Shown piece by piece: positions 33,009 through 42,186 of a stretch of DNA of 64,000 nt (position 1 is its first letter; every line of letters begins with the position of its first letter). The stretch is from contig NZ_OY787456.1 in assembly GCF_963678875.1 (NCBI RefSeq), positions 2,170,001 to 2,234,000 of the forward strand, read 5' to 3'. The notes beneath the pieces are model-generated. The model worked only from the letters and a program-made list of their open reading frames with translations. It had not been told where the DNA came from and made no database searches. This stretch comes from an uncultured Hyphomonas sp. GTDB taxonomy: Bacteria > Pseudomonadota > Alphaproteobacteria > Caulobacterales > Hyphomonadaceae. A program made the translations under genes and the position numbers.

Positions 33009-34027
33009 TAGATCAGTTTGCGCCGGAGTTTTGCGGCCAGCGCATCAAGCGCCAGAACTGACAGAAAGATGATCAGCAGGATCGTCGCCACGTGATCGTA
33101 CTGGAACATGTCGTAACGGCCCTTCAGCTCCTGTCCGATTCCACCCGCGCCAACGAGGCCGATAACCGTCCCCATGCGGATGTTGCGGTCAAGAATGTAG
33201 AAGGTCAGCGCCGTATAGCTCGGCAGCACCTGAGGCAATACGGCGAGACGCAGGACGGCGAGATCCCCCGCCCCGGTCGCACGCACGGCATCCTGAGGAA
33301 CCTTGTCAGCGGCCTCGATTTCTTCAGCGAAAAACTTGGCCAGAAACCCCACACTATGCAGCGCAAGGGCAAGGATTCCGGCAATCGCGCCAAATCCGAA
33401 AGCGAGCACAAGAAAGAGCGCACTGATCAATTCCGGCACCGCACGCAGGAATGAAATGAAGCTTCGCGCCAATGCATAAAGTGCCGGATGCGGCGTAAAA
33501 TTCCGCGCTGCCACCCAGGACAGTGGCAAGCTCATCAGGACGGCGAACAGGCTGGCCCAGACCGCCATCTCGATCGTCTCCAGCATCTTTTCGAGCGTAA
33601 AGGCGAGATAGCCGACGGGCTCGACCAGGAATGTCTTCTCGATCATGCTCGTGGTCATCTGCATGGTCTCGGGATCCAGCGCAGACTCCTCAACCTGTTC
33701 AGTTTCCAGATGCGAGAACAACGGCAGATGCGCCGGATCGAAATCATCGATCAGGCTTACCGGGGTACGCTCGGCAATGGCGATTGGGTACATCTGCTGC
33801 GTGACGCTGCCGATACCTCGCCCGATCTGCGAGGACTCCTTAAGACCGACGCTCGCCTGCAGGAATTCGCCCAGCTGGCTGGAAAGCCGGTGCAACTCCA
33901 TGCGGTGTGCGGAAACCGACAACAGGATAAACGTTGCGACGACGGCCAGGACGGTCTTCCAATCGAACGCCGGTTTCACCTGCCATTGGGCTGGGCCCGG
34001 TACTCTGCTCGTCGCTGTTCCGGACAT
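33008..34027 (-). CDS. phnE: Phosphonate-type ABC transporter permease
   Basis: Permease of 339 residues of the PhnE family, longer than the usual 260-290 because of an N-terminal extension with an extra membrane helix (about residues 25-42) and an extracytoplasmic loop to about residue 160. The core contains the EAA-like loop and the characteristic C-terminal IRMGTVIGLVGAGGIGQELKGRYDMFQYDHVATILLIIF. It starts 1 bp after the phnC stop (TGATATG), so it is in one operon with phnD and phnC. PhnCDE systems carry phosphonate, phosphite or phosphate esters; no C-P lyase genes are in the window. Confidence 0.9.
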   Translation of the reverse strand: MSGTATSRVPGPAQWQVKPAFDWKTVLAVVATFILLSVSAHRMELHRLSSQLGEFLQASVGLKESSQIGRGIGSVTQQMYPIAIAERTPVSLIDDFDPAHLPLFSHLETEQVEESALDPETMQMTTSMIEKTFLVEPVGYLAFTLEKMLETIEMAVWASLFAVLMSLPLSWVAARNFTPHPALYALARSFISFLRAVPELISALFLVLAFGFGAIAGILALALHSVGFLAKFFAEEIEAADKVPQDAVRATGAGDLAVLRLAVLPQVLPSYTALTFYILDRNIRMGTVIGLVGAGGIGQELKGRYDMFQYDHVATILLIIFLSVLALDALAAKLRRKLI

Positions 34028-34028
34028 A

Positions 34029-34832
34029 TCAAGCTACCGCCGCGGAGGGCGCAAACGCCTCTCGTCCTGTTCCGAAAATCCGGGCGAGCATGTCCTGACT
34101 CAGTTGGCCGGGCGGACCGTCAAAGACGATGCGCCCTTCACGCAGACCGATGATGCGATCCGCATAGGCGCGAGAGAGATTGATCTGATGCAGGGAGCAA
34201 AGCACGGCGGCGCCCTGAGCCTTGGCTGTCTGGCGCAGCAGGCTCATCACATCCTGCGCCGTCTGAGGGTCGAGGCTCGCAACAGGCTCGTCCGCGAGGA
34301 TCAGCTGGGGATTGCCGATCAGGGCACGGGCGATGCCGACCCGCTGCTTCTGGCCGCCGGACAGGCCGCTGGCAGGACGGTTCACGTGCCCCTCTTCAAG
34401 GCCGACCTGTTCGAGCAGCTCACAGGCCCTGTCCTGAATGGCCTTCGGATAAGCTTGAAACATAAGGCGCCAGACGGGCAGTCCTGCTGCCGTGCCAGCC
34501 ATGACGTTCTGAGCCGCCGTGAGGCGTTGGGACAGGCCGAAATCCTGATGCACCATGCCGATTTCCCGGCGCAGTTGGCGAAGTGACTTCGGCGCGAGGA
34601 GCTTTCCGGCCACATCAATGCGCCCGCCATCCAGAGGAACAAGGCCGATAACGGACCGCAGAAGCGTCGTCTTTCCCGAACCGGACGCCCCCAACAGGAC
34701 ACAAAAACTGCCGGGCTCTATCGTGAAAGAAACGTCTTCCAGAACGGTCGGCCCATTCTGAAAGGACTTGCTGGCGGCAGTCACCGACAGCACCGCACGT
34801 GTGGAATGTTCGGAAGACCGGACCGCGCTCAT
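34029..34832 (-). CDS. phnC: Phosphonate-type ABC transporter ATP-binding protein
   Basis: ATPase of 267 residues. Walker A is GASGSGKTTLLRS, the Q-loop follows in MVHQDFGLSQRL, the signature is LSGGQKQRVGIARAL and Walker B LILADEPVASLDPQ. It energises the PhnE permease at the inner membrane. It lies between phnD (21 bp upstream) and phnE (1 bp downstream). The order phnD-phnC-phnE with a separate RpiR regulator and HAD phosphatase is not the classic phn operon and suggests a broader organophosphate or phosphite role. Confidence 0.92.
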   Translation of the reverse strand: MSAVRSSEHSTRAVLSVTAASKSFQNGPTVLEDVSFTIEPGSFCVLLGASGSGKTTLLRSVIGLVPLDGGRIDVAGKLLAPKSLRQLRREIGMVHQDFGLSQRLTAAQNVMAGTAAGLPVWRLMFQAYPKAIQDRACELLEQVGLEEGHVNRPASGLSGGQKQRVGIARALIGNPQLILADEPVASLDPQTAQDVMSLLRQTAKAQGAAVLCSLHQINLSRAYADRIIGLREGRIVFDGPPGQLSQDMLARIFGTGREAFAPSAAVA

Positions 34833-34853
34833 TTCTATCCCGCAACCTGCCGC

Positions 34854-35774
34854 TCAGGAACCCGACTTCAGCAGAATGGCCGCCTGATAATCGGTATCGA
34901 TAAAGCCGATCGTTCCCGCCATCGCCTCGAACAGCGCATCGGACGTATCGGTATTGTACCGATCCACCTGCTTGCCCCCATATCCACGAATCGACTCCGG
35001 ACGGATCCCCGGGGATTCATGCACATTGCCGAGTGATGCCTTCAGAGAAGACTTCACCTGAACAGGAAGCGCCGGGTGCATGGCGATGGGTGGGTTCGGA
35101 ATAGGGTCGGATTTCATCAGGAGACGGAAACCCGAAGCGTTCAGGCCGCCCTGATTTACCGCCCGCTCAAACGAGACAAAAGACGCACCGGCAGCATCGA
35201 CAAGTCCATTCTGCAGGGCAAGCAGACTGTTCGCATGGCTGCCTGTGATCCGGATGGCGGATAGATCGCGCAATGGGTCGATGCCCGCCTTTGAGAGCAT
35301 GGCAAGGGGATAGGAATAGCTGCTGGCCGAATGCTGGGACCCAAGCGCGATGGATTTGCCTTCAAGGTCTTCGGGTGCATCGATCCCGGACGCCCGCGAT
35401 ACGAACACGCCCGCATAATAGGTTGAGCTGCCGTCACGCTCTTCAATGGCAAGCAGGTCCGCACAGCCGCGCTTGTGCGCCTCGACGTAGGAGACCGGCC
35501 CCAGCCAGGCAATTTCGGCCTGCCCGGCACACATGCCTTCGATAACAGCCGAGTAGCTCTGACCCGTCTGGACATCAAAGTGAATACCGCTGGTTCGGGT
35601 GATCGCATTGAAAAGCGGCAGGAAGTCCGACTTGGTTCCGTCTTCCGTTCCACCATCAGCAGGGATCAACAGCACACGGAGGGGGCTGTCGGCTGTGCCG
35701 GTACGCTCCGCACGGGCAGGAAGGCTGGCGAAACACAGCACAATCAGAAATGACAGGAGCATCACCAGGCGCAT
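34854..35774 (-). CDS. phnD: Phosphate/phosphite/phosphonate ABC transporter substrate-binding protein
   Basis: Periplasmic binding protein of 306 residues with a signal peptide (MLLSFLIVLCFASLPARA). The PhnD family pattern is clear: LLIPADGGTEDGTKSDFLPLFNAI, VIEGMCAGQAEIAWLGPVSYVEAHKRG, then YYAGVFVSRASGIDAPEDLEGKSIALGSQHSASSYSYPLAML, containing the Ser/Tyr residues that hold the phosphorus group. It is the first gene of the operon. The divergent RpiR gene starts 165 bp away. A weak Pho-box-like stretch (around 35845-35870) is too degenerate to call. Confidence 0.92.
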   Translation of the reverse strand: MRLVMLLSFLIVLCFASLPARAERTGTADSPLRVLLIPADGGTEDGTKSDFLPLFNAITRTSGIHFDVQTGQSYSAVIEGMCAGQAEIAWLGPVSYVEAHKRGCADLLAIEERDGSSTYYAGVFVSRASGIDAPEDLEGKSIALGSQHSASSYSYPLAMLSKAGIDPLRDLSAIRITGSHANSLLALQNGLVDAAGASFVSFERAVNQGGLNASGFRLLMKSDPIPNPPIAMHPALPVQVKSSLKASLGNVHESPGIRPESIRGYGGKQVDRYNTDTSDALFEAMAGTIGFIDTDYQAAILLKSGS

Positions 35775-35883
35775 GCCGTTTCCCTCTTCACCGCAGAGCA
35801 GCGCCGCCTTGTGCGCCGCAACAAACCTCAGGATCGTCGATAACAGTCCCTTGTGACATTGGTGTAACGGAATGCGTTCATTC

Positions 35884-35913
35884 TTGACGTTTCTTGAACT
35901 AAATTCAATTAGT
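35884..35913 (+). promoter_or_regulatory. Promoter and palindrome upstream of the RpiR gene
   Basis: TTGACG (35884-35889) is a plausible -35 box. The inverted repeat ACTAAATTCAATTAGT (35898-35913) lies over the expected spacer/-10 position. Its core AATTCAATTA is shared with the TetR palindrome at 12229-12243. It may be the RpiR operator acting on its own gene and the divergent phn operon. Confidence 0.4.
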
Positions 35914-35939
35914 GTGATGCGAACCCTAGGAAGCGATCA

Positions 35940-36842
35940 ATGTCCGAGAGCAAACCCAAGCGCAGAAGCCCAACCAAAAAGCGCGGTGACGTGCCGATCG
36001 TGGACAATGTCATGACCCGCATTCGGGTCCGCCATTCTTCGCTCGGCCCCAGCACGCGGTCGATCGCTGATTTTATCCTGGAGAACCCCCGCCAGGTCGT
36101 TGGCATGTCCGTGACAGAGCTCGCCGAGGCGACGGGCGCAAGCGACGGCAGTGTCATCAATCTCTGCCGCCAGCTCGATCTCTCCGGGTTTCAGCAACTA
36201 AAGCTCAGCCTCGCACAGGAAGTTGTCCAGCCTGTCCAGTTCATCCACGAGGACCTGCGCCCCAGCGACTCCACGCCGACGGTCTGCCGGAAGACCTTCC
36301 ATGCGGGTATTCAGGCCCTGAGGGACACGCTCTCGATCCTGGATGCAGATGCCATAGATGAAGCCGTGCGGATCATCCGCGCAGCCGACCGCGTCGAGAT
36401 CTACGGGATCGGCTCATCCGCCCCGATTGCCGAAGACGCCCAATACCGGATGCTCAGGATCGGTATTGACGCGAAGGTGGTCGTGGACAGTCATATTCAG
36501 GCGATCAGTGCGTCACGGACCGGACCAAAAGTCGCGGTACTTACGATCTCCCATTCGGGCGCAACCCACGAAACACTGGCGGCGACCCGCCTCGCCAAGG
36601 AAGCCGGCGCAAAGACAATTATCGTCACGAACTTCTCCAGCTCGCCATTGCAGGCTTATGCCGACGTGAAACTGTTCACCATGGCGCGCGAAACCAAGTT
36701 CCGGACCGAAGCCATGACCAGCCGTATCGCGCAGCTCTGCGTCCTCGACGCGCTGATCGCCGCGCTCGCCCTCGCCGACTATGATCGCGCGACTGATACA
36801 CTCCGGAAAACATTCGATGTTTTGTCCCTGAAGCGCTTCTAG
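35940..36842 (+). CDS. RpiR/MurR-family regulator with SIS domain
   Basis: Regulator of 300 residues. The N-terminal helix-turn-helix covers about residues 20-95 (SLGPSTRSIADFILENPRQVVGMSVTELAEATGASDGSVINLCRQL), followed by a sugar-isomerase SIS domain (VEIYGIGSSAPIAEDAQYRMLRIG, then AVLTISHSGATHETLAATRLAKEAGAKTIIVT). SIS domains bind phosphosugars. It sits divergently from phnDCE and converges on a HAD phosphatase gene, overlapping it by 3 bp at shared stop codons. A role in controlling phosphorylated-sugar or organophosphate uptake is inferred. Confidence 0.92.
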   Translation: MSESKPKRRSPTKKRGDVPIVDNVMTRIRVRHSSLGPSTRSIADFILENPRQVVGMSVTELAEATGASDGSVINLCRQLDLSGFQQLKLSLAQEVVQPVQFIHEDLRPSDSTPTVCRKTFHAGIQALRDTLSILDADAIDEAVRIIRAADRVEIYGIGSSAPIAEDAQYRMLRIGIDAKVVVDSHIQAISASRTGPKVAVLTISHSGATHETLAATRLAKEAGAKTIIVTNFSSSPLQAYADVKLFTMARETKFRTEAMTSRIAQLCVLDALIAALALADYDRATDTLRKTFDVLSLKRF

Positions 36843-36848
36843 AAGCGC
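36833..36848. repeat. Perfect 16-bp palindrome containing both stop codons of convergent genes
   Basis: GCGCTTCTAGAAGCGC is fully self-complementary. Its centre CTAG supplies TAG for the RpiR gene (36840-36842) on the plus strand and TAG for the HAD gene (36841-36839) on the minus strand. It may act as a short bidirectional hairpin. Confidence 0.7.
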
Positions 36849-37615
36849 GTTTCCCGGACCAGAGATTTCAACACGCCCGGTTCGTCCGCCCGCACCAGCA
36901 AAGACTGCATCCCCAGTGCCTCGGCACCCGCCAGGTCTGTTGCGGGATTGTCCCCCAACATCACCACATCCGCTGGCGCGAGGTCCAGCGCCCGGCAGGC
37001 CTTCAGATAAAGGCCGGGCTTGGGCTTCCCGACGATCTCCATATCGACGGCATCAAGGTTTACACATGATCCGAGGGCAGAAAGAAGCGCCCCGGTCTCC
37101 GGCTTGATGCGGCCTTCCGCACCCGGGTGGGTCAGGTCCGGATTGGACACGATCAGGCGCGCGCCTTTGCGCAAGGCGTTCGCAGCGCGTTCCAGCCGAC
37201 TGTAGCTAAATCTGGTATCCCTCAGCAGGACGACCACATCCGCTTCATCCCGATTGAGCTGAATGCCCATATTCCGCGCAACCGCGCGCATTCTTGGATG
37301 AGCCAGGACCATCACGTCCACCTGCCCCTCCATCGCCGCCCGGTCGATGGCCTCTACACCCGCCAGCACGATCTGTTCTCGCTGCATGACGATACCGGCT
37401 CTGCCAAGAATTTCGAGAAAGTCGTCAACTGTGTTTGACGAATTGTTTGACACAATGGCCGTGCGAACCTGATGCGCCTGCAGGAAAGCTGCAGCAGACT
37501 CGGTCAGCTGATTATCGATTGCACAGCAACCATCCCAGTCTACAAGGAAGCCTCTGACCGATTGCGCAACATGCGCGATTTCGGCCGATGAGGCGGGCAA
37601 AAAGCCATGCGCCAT
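36839..37615 (-). CDS. HAD-superfamily phosphatase (NagD/class IIA type)
   Basis: Hydrolase of 258 residues from ATG 37615, chosen over ATG 37636 because CTGGAG lies 9 bp upstream. HAD motif I is FLVDWDGCC (nucleophile Asp and the second Asp), motif II is IVSNNSSN, the cap is of the class IIA type, and motif III/IV is IVGKPKPGLYL with VVMLGDNPATDLAGAEALGM. Such enzymes dephosphorylate small sugar phosphates, glycerol phosphates or nucleotides. It is cytoplasmic. It converges on the RpiR gene with overlapping stops and belongs to the phosphorus-acquisition neighbourhood. Confidence 0.88.
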   Translation of the reverse strand: MAHGFLPASSAEIAHVAQSVRGFLVDWDGCCAIDNQLTESAAAFLQAHQVRTAIVSNNSSNTVDDFLEILGRAGIVMQREQIVLAGVEAIDRAAMEGQVDVMVLAHPRMRAVARNMGIQLNRDEADVVVLLRDTRFSYSRLERAANALRKGARLIVSNPDLTHPGAEGRIKPETGALLSALGSCVNLDAVDMEIVGKPKPGLYLKACRALDLAPADVVMLGDNPATDLAGAEALGMQSLLVRADEPGVLKSLVRETRF

Positions 37616-37829
37616 GCATTCAACTCCAGAATTCATCTCATTGTTTGAATTTTCCTCAATTACAAACCACGCTTAATGTAAATACTATTCATACCAATTT
37701 TATTCAAAGTTCACAGAAGTGTTGCGATGGCTGTCTAGATCGGCGGCGTGACGAGTACGGCTGATCCGGCCGTCCGCGTCCGGCTCGTCGATGTCCGGCG
37801 GGTGATGGGGTTATTTGGAGACACCAGCC

Positions 37830-40499
37830 ATGAAACAGAAACTGAAGAGCAGTGTGAAATTCTGCTTGAGCGCCCTGATGGCGACGTCCGTCATTCAGGC
37901 TGCGATTGCTGAACCGGAGCCAGATGATGGTGATACGCGCCGCCTGGAAACGATCCGCGTCGAAGGTCAGGCTGTCGATGCTCTGACGTCTGACATTGCT
38001 GTCGACTTTGCCGAGTTCGGCACACAGGTCCAGCTGATCAGCTCGGAAGAAATCGAAACCGGCGGCTTTACCAATTTCGGTGAACTTGCATCCGGTCTGA
38101 TCCGCGGCGCCAATATTGGCTACTCGCCGGATGAAGGCGAATTCACCATCCGCATCGATGGCGGCACCGACCGGGATACGCTGCTCCTGGTGGACGGCGT
38201 GCCTTACTTTGACCGTTCCTCGCCGCTGGAAGACCTGTGGCCTGCAACCGCTATCGACCCACGCATGATCGAAAGCGTCGAAGTCTATCGCGGCGGTAAC
38301 AGCCTTTACTTCGGCTCCAATGGCGGCCTGGGCGTCGTCAGCGTCCGCACAAAAGAGCCGGACGGCACCACAAAAGGCCAGTTCGGCGTCTATGCAGGTG
38401 CGTTCAAGACCCGCGAGATTTACGGCAACATGTCCTTCCCGCTCGACAAGGACGGAAAGCACTCGATCCTCGTCTTCGGCCGTTCATATGAGACTGACGC
38501 GCACGAACTGTTCAGCAAGGAAGCCTATGGCGACAACGTCCTGGCACTCGGCGGCCGTCACGAGTTCCCATACAGCTATAACAGCCTCGGCCTGAAATAC
38601 CTCTGGCAAATCGGCCCGGATACCGAATTCCGCGCTGGCGCAACCTACTCGACCATCGACTTCCGCGACTCTTTCCCGCAAAGCACGGTCTTCCAGCCGA
38701 ACTTTACGGAATTCCCGATCTATAATGCGGCGTTCAAGCATCGCTTCAATGACAAGCTGAAGATCGACCTGGAAGCCCACTACCAGGACCCGCAGCTGAA
38801 GAACAACGAGATCGACGCCCGCATCTGTCAGATCCCGCGCCTCGGCGACCTGCCAGCAGACATTCAGACCATCGCTGCAAACCAGGGCATCACAGGCTTC
38901 TCCACAGCAGCCGCATACGAGGCATTTGCCGCATCGGTTCCGGGCCTGCCCGCTGGCTGTGTCACCAACCCTTACGGCAGTGCTGGCAGCGCTGGTGATG
39001 ACAACTGGAATGGTGGCAGCAGCTTCTACATCAACCAGGACCCGGACAGCCCGTTCTACGGCCAACCCTACGGTACGGTTGAAAACCCGTTCCCGATCGG
39101 CGCACCGATCGGCTATGTCGTCCAGTCCTCTGCCTCCTTCGGCGATGGCGGCCTGACCAAAGGCTTCGGCACCACCGACCAGCGTGAGTCCGGTTATGTC
39201 GATTATGGCTTCAACGCCCGGGCCACCTACACGCTCAATGACTATGTCGAGATTGTCGCCGGTGTTCAGAATACCAGCTACAAGGACAATTCCGATGACT
39301 CGTTCGGCGTGCGTGATGTGAAACTGACAAGCACGGGCGTCTATGGTGACCTGCGTCTGTCGCTTCCGGTTCTGGATGGTTTCAGCGGTTCATTCGCGGC
39401 GCGTCAGGACTTCAATGACAATTTCGACGACCAGTCCGTATGGAAAGTCGGCCTGCGCCAGAACTTCGGTCACGGCATCTATGCCCGCGGTTCCGGCGGG
39501 ACTTCCTACAGCCTTCCGAAAATCGACGAGATCGGCGCCTTCGGTGCCGGCGCGAACATCAACCCGGGCCTCCAGCCGCAGGAAGTCGATGCATTCAACG
39601 TTGGTGCAGGTATCGACGGTGACATCTTCGGCGGTACCTACAACGTCGAACTCGGCTACTTCGAAACAGACATCAAGAACCTGTTCTCCAGCCGTGCCGT
39701 CGGCGCAGTTTGCCTGGAATACGCCAACGACCTAGCAAATCCGCTGTTCGACAATCTGACGAACGACACAGCCGCCATCGAACAGAACCGCCGGAACATC
39801 ATCGCTCCGGACGAATTCTGCTCCACCGCAGCGGCTGGCCAAGCTGACGCTGGCGAGTCTGTTGCCGTGAACGCTCTGGCGAACCAGGACATCAAGGGCT
39901 TCACCATCGACGTCGCTTTCGACTTCGACAAATGGCAGGCCGACTTCAGCTATACCGATATGGAATCGCTGGAGCCAAACCCGGTGAAAGGCACGCTTGC
40001 CCGCCTTGACGGCACGTCGACCAACCTCGACTTCGTCATCCCGGGCCAGGCCGGCAGCGCGGACTTCCGTCAGTCCTCCGAGCGTCCGGAATGGACCTTG
40101 TCGGGTCTCATCACCTACACGCCAACCGATCGCTGGGTGTTCTCCCTCAACCCACGTTGGCAGGGTCCGGAATGGGCATATGCCGGCACCAGCCTCGCCC
40201 GTCTTGTGGACGAGAATGGTGACCGTGTTGTGGAAGACCTCAACTTCGGCGACTACTTCGTTCTCAATGGCTCGGTTCAGTACTTCCTGGGCGATGAGAA
40301 GCAGCACCGCTTCCTGATCCGCGGTGTGAACCTGCTCGGCGAAGACTATTTCGAGCGCGCTTCCGGCGGGTCGACCTACACACGTGACCGCGCCGTGGTC
40401 CGTGGCGAAGTTGGCCCGAACGACAGCGCTTACTACAGGCAGTATGGCTGGAACGGTAAACCGCGGTCCTTCTGGATCCAGTACGAATACTCGTTCTAA
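37830..40499 (+). CDS. TonB-dependent outer-membrane receptor, likely organophosphate-associated
   Basis: Receptor of 889 residues from ATG 37830 (GGAG 9 bp upstream; the frame to 37815 begins with TTG). The signal peptide ends about residue 28. A TonB-box-like ETIRVEGQ lies at 40-47. The plug has TIRIDGGTDRDTLLLVDGVPYFD and VEVYRGGNSLYFGSNGGLGVVSV. The barrel ends SFWIQYEYSF with a terminal Phe. Four cysteines lie in loop regions. It is followed, after a terminator, by a PhoD-like phosphatase gene, and preceded by the divergent HAD phosphatase gene. A phosphorylated organic ligand is inferred from these neighbours; the sequence itself does not tell the ligand. Confidence 0.9.
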   Translation: MKQKLKSSVKFCLSALMATSVIQAAIAEPEPDDGDTRRLETIRVEGQAVDALTSDIAVDFAEFGTQVQLISSEEIETGGFTNFGELASGLIRGANIGYSPDEGEFTIRIDGGTDRDTLLLVDGVPYFDRSSPLEDLWPATAIDPRMIESVEVYRGGNSLYFGSNGGLGVVSVRTKEPDGTTKGQFGVYAGAFKTREIYGNMSFPLDKDGKHSILVFGRSYETDAHELFSKEAYGDNVLALGGRHEFPYSYNSLGLKYLWQIGPDTEFRAGATYSTIDFRDSFPQSTVFQPNFTEFPIYNAAFKHRFNDKLKIDLEAHYQDPQLKNNEIDARICQIPRLGDLPADIQTIAANQGITGFSTAAAYEAFAASVPGLPAGCVTNPYGSAGSAGDDNWNGGSSFYINQDPDSPFYGQPYGTVENPFPIGAPIGYVVQSSASFGDGGLTKGFGTTDQRESGYVDYGFNARATYTLNDYVEIVAGVQNTSYKDNSDDSFGVRDVKLTSTGVYGDLRLSLPVLDGFSGSFAARQDFNDNFDDQSVWKVGLRQNFGHGIYARGSGGTSYSLPKIDEIGAFGAGANINPGLQPQEVDAFNVGAGIDGDIFGGTYNVELGYFETDIKNLFSSRAVGAVCLEYANDLANPLFDNLTNDTAAIEQNRRNIIAPDEFCSTAAAGQADAGESVAVNALANQDIKGFTIDVAFDFDKWQADFSYTDMESLEPNPVKGTLARLDGTSTNLDFVIPGQAGSADFRQSSERPEWTLSGLITYTPTDRWVFSLNPRWQGPEWAYAGTSLARLVDENGDRVVEDLNFGDYFVLNGSVQYFLGDEKQHRFLIRGVNLLGEDYFERASGGSTYTRDRAVVRGEVGPNDSAYYRQYGWNGKPRSFWIQYEYSF

Positions 40500-40509
40500 C
40501 CACGCTCAG

Positions 40510-40550
40510 GACCCGGCCAGTCTTTCCCCACTGGCCGGGTCTCCCTTGTT
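40510..40550 (+). terminator. Intrinsic terminator after the TonB receptor
   Basis: GACCCGGCCAGT (40510-40521), 8-nt loop, ACTGGCCGGGTC (40530-40541), then TCCCTTGTTT. A perfect 12-bp stem with a moderate T-rich tail. Confidence 0.8.
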
Positions 40551-40614
40551 TCAGGGTGGCAAGCCCGCCCCTTCCCTGCCCGCCCGCCATACATCATGCT
40601 TGCTGAGGTGATCC

Positions 40615-42147
40615 ATGTTTTCCCGTCGCTTGTTTCTCGCGTCCAGCAGCGCTGCGCTCTGGATCCCGAAGATGGCTTATGCAGAGGGCGGGAAGCCGCA
40701 TTTCACTCTGGGAGTCGCCTCCGGCAACCCCACACCGTCCAGCGTTATCCTCTGGACACGCCTTGCGCCCGATCCCCTGAATGGCGGCGGCATGCCGCGT
40801 GGCACCGCCGACGTCCGCGTGCGGGTTTGCACGGATGAGGCAATGCGCAACGCTATCCGGGACGAAATTATACAGACATCGGATGAAGATGCGCACTCCA
40901 TCCATTACAAATTGTCCGGCCTGAAGCCTGGCCGGGAGTATTTCTACCAGTTCTACTTCGGTGATGAGGAGAGTCCCGTCGGACGCACCCGGACGACAGA
41001 CCTAAATGCGCCGGAGGCAAAGGTGGCCCTCGCCTACTGCCAGCATTACGAGACCGGGCACTATGCAGCTTACCGCGATCTCGCCAGCTGGGTTCCGGAC
41101 TGCGTGATCCACACAGGCGACTACATCTATGAAGGCGGCATCTCAGCCCTCGGCGCTCAGATGCGCGATGTCGGAGGCGGCGAACGGCGCCTGTTCGAGA
41201 TCGTACGCCAGCACACGAGCAATGAAATTGTCACCCTCTGGGATTACCGCAATCGCTACGCACTCTACCGGTCCGATCCGCACCTGCAGGCCGCCCATGC
41301 GATCGCACCCTGGATCGTCGCGATGGACGACCATGAGGTCGACAACAACTGGGCGGCAGACATTCCGCAGGATCCGGAAAAGCAGACACCGCTCGAATTC
41401 GAGATCCGCAAGTACGCAGCCTTCAAGGCGTATTATGAACACATGCCGATCGAGGCGCCGCCAGCGTTCCACAAAATGAAAGCGACGCTGCAGCTTTACG
41501 GCAAGTACCATCTGGGTCCGGCACTGATTCACCTGCTCGATACGCGCCAGTTCCGGGACGACCAGCCCTGCGGCGACGGGCGCAGGCCTTATTGCGACGA
41601 TGCGCAGGATCCCAATCGCACCCTCATGGGCAAGGCGCAGGAGGCCTGGCTGACAAAGTCGCTGAAGAGTTCGCCTGCCCCGTTCAACGTGATTGCCACG
41701 CAGGTCTGGTTCACCTCCTATCGCTACAATGAGACACCAGAGGCGCCTGTCACCAACCTCGACAGCTGGGATGGGTATCCCGGCGCCCGCGAGCGCCTGT
41801 CTGCAACGCTGGCCGATGGCATATCCAACCCGGTCTTCCTTACGGGCGACTGGCATACGGCGATGGCATCAACACTGCACGAAAACCAGTTCGATCCGAA
41901 ATCCCGGCGCATCGGGCATGAACTGGTCGGCAGTTCGATTTCGTCTTACTCCCCCTGGGCACGGGACATGGAGGTCGTACGTGATGCCAATCCTCATGTC
42001 TCATACCTGAACGGCCAACAACGCGGTTATCTGCGTACGACGTTTTCCAGGGACAACTGCCGCGCCGAGTTCCGCGTAGTCGAAGATTCCGGTCGCCCGG
42101 ACTCGCCGGTTGGGACCGACGTGGAAATGCGTACGAAGGATCTGTAA
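40615..42147 (+). CDS. phoD: PhoD-like alkaline phosphatase/phosphodiesterase, Tat-exported
   Basis: PhoD-family enzyme of 510 residues. SRRLFLASSSAALWIPKMAYAEG at the N-terminus is a twin-arginine signal. The PhoD N-domain is seen in FTLGVASGNPTPSSVILWTRLAPDP. The catalytic metallophosphatase part has CVIHTGDYIYEGG, the metal-site WIVAMDDHEVDNNWAADIP, FNVIATQVWFTSY and FLTGDWHTAMAS. PhoD enzymes release phosphate from mono- and diesters in the periplasm using Fe and Ca. It lies between a TonB receptor and the FecIRA-type cluster. No clear Pho box was found upstream. Confidence 0.92.
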   Translation: MFSRRLFLASSSAALWIPKMAYAEGGKPHFTLGVASGNPTPSSVILWTRLAPDPLNGGGMPRGTADVRVRVCTDEAMRNAIRDEIIQTSDEDAHSIHYKLSGLKPGREYFYQFYFGDEESPVGRTRTTDLNAPEAKVALAYCQHYETGHYAAYRDLASWVPDCVIHTGDYIYEGGISALGAQMRDVGGGERRLFEIVRQHTSNEIVTLWDYRNRYALYRSDPHLQAAHAIAPWIVAMDDHEVDNNWAADIPQDPEKQTPLEFEIRKYAAFKAYYEHMPIEAPPAFHKMKATLQLYGKYHLGPALIHLLDTRQFRDDQPCGDGRRPYCDDAQDPNRTLMGKAQEAWLTKSLKSSPAPFNVIATQVWFTSYRYNETPEAPVTNLDSWDGYPGARERLSATLADGISNPVFLTGDWHTAMASTLHENQFDPKSRRIGHELVGSSISSYSPWARDMEVVRDANPHVSYLNGQQRGYLRTTFSRDNCRAEFRVVEDSGRPDSPVGTDVEMRTKDL

Positions 42148-42186
42148 GATCAGCGCGACGGTTCCTGGCCAAGTCAGCCAATCGGC

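Noticed and set aside
35840..35875. Possible Pho box before phnD
   Set aside because: Only one half resembles CTGTCAT-type repeats; the other has at least three mismatches.
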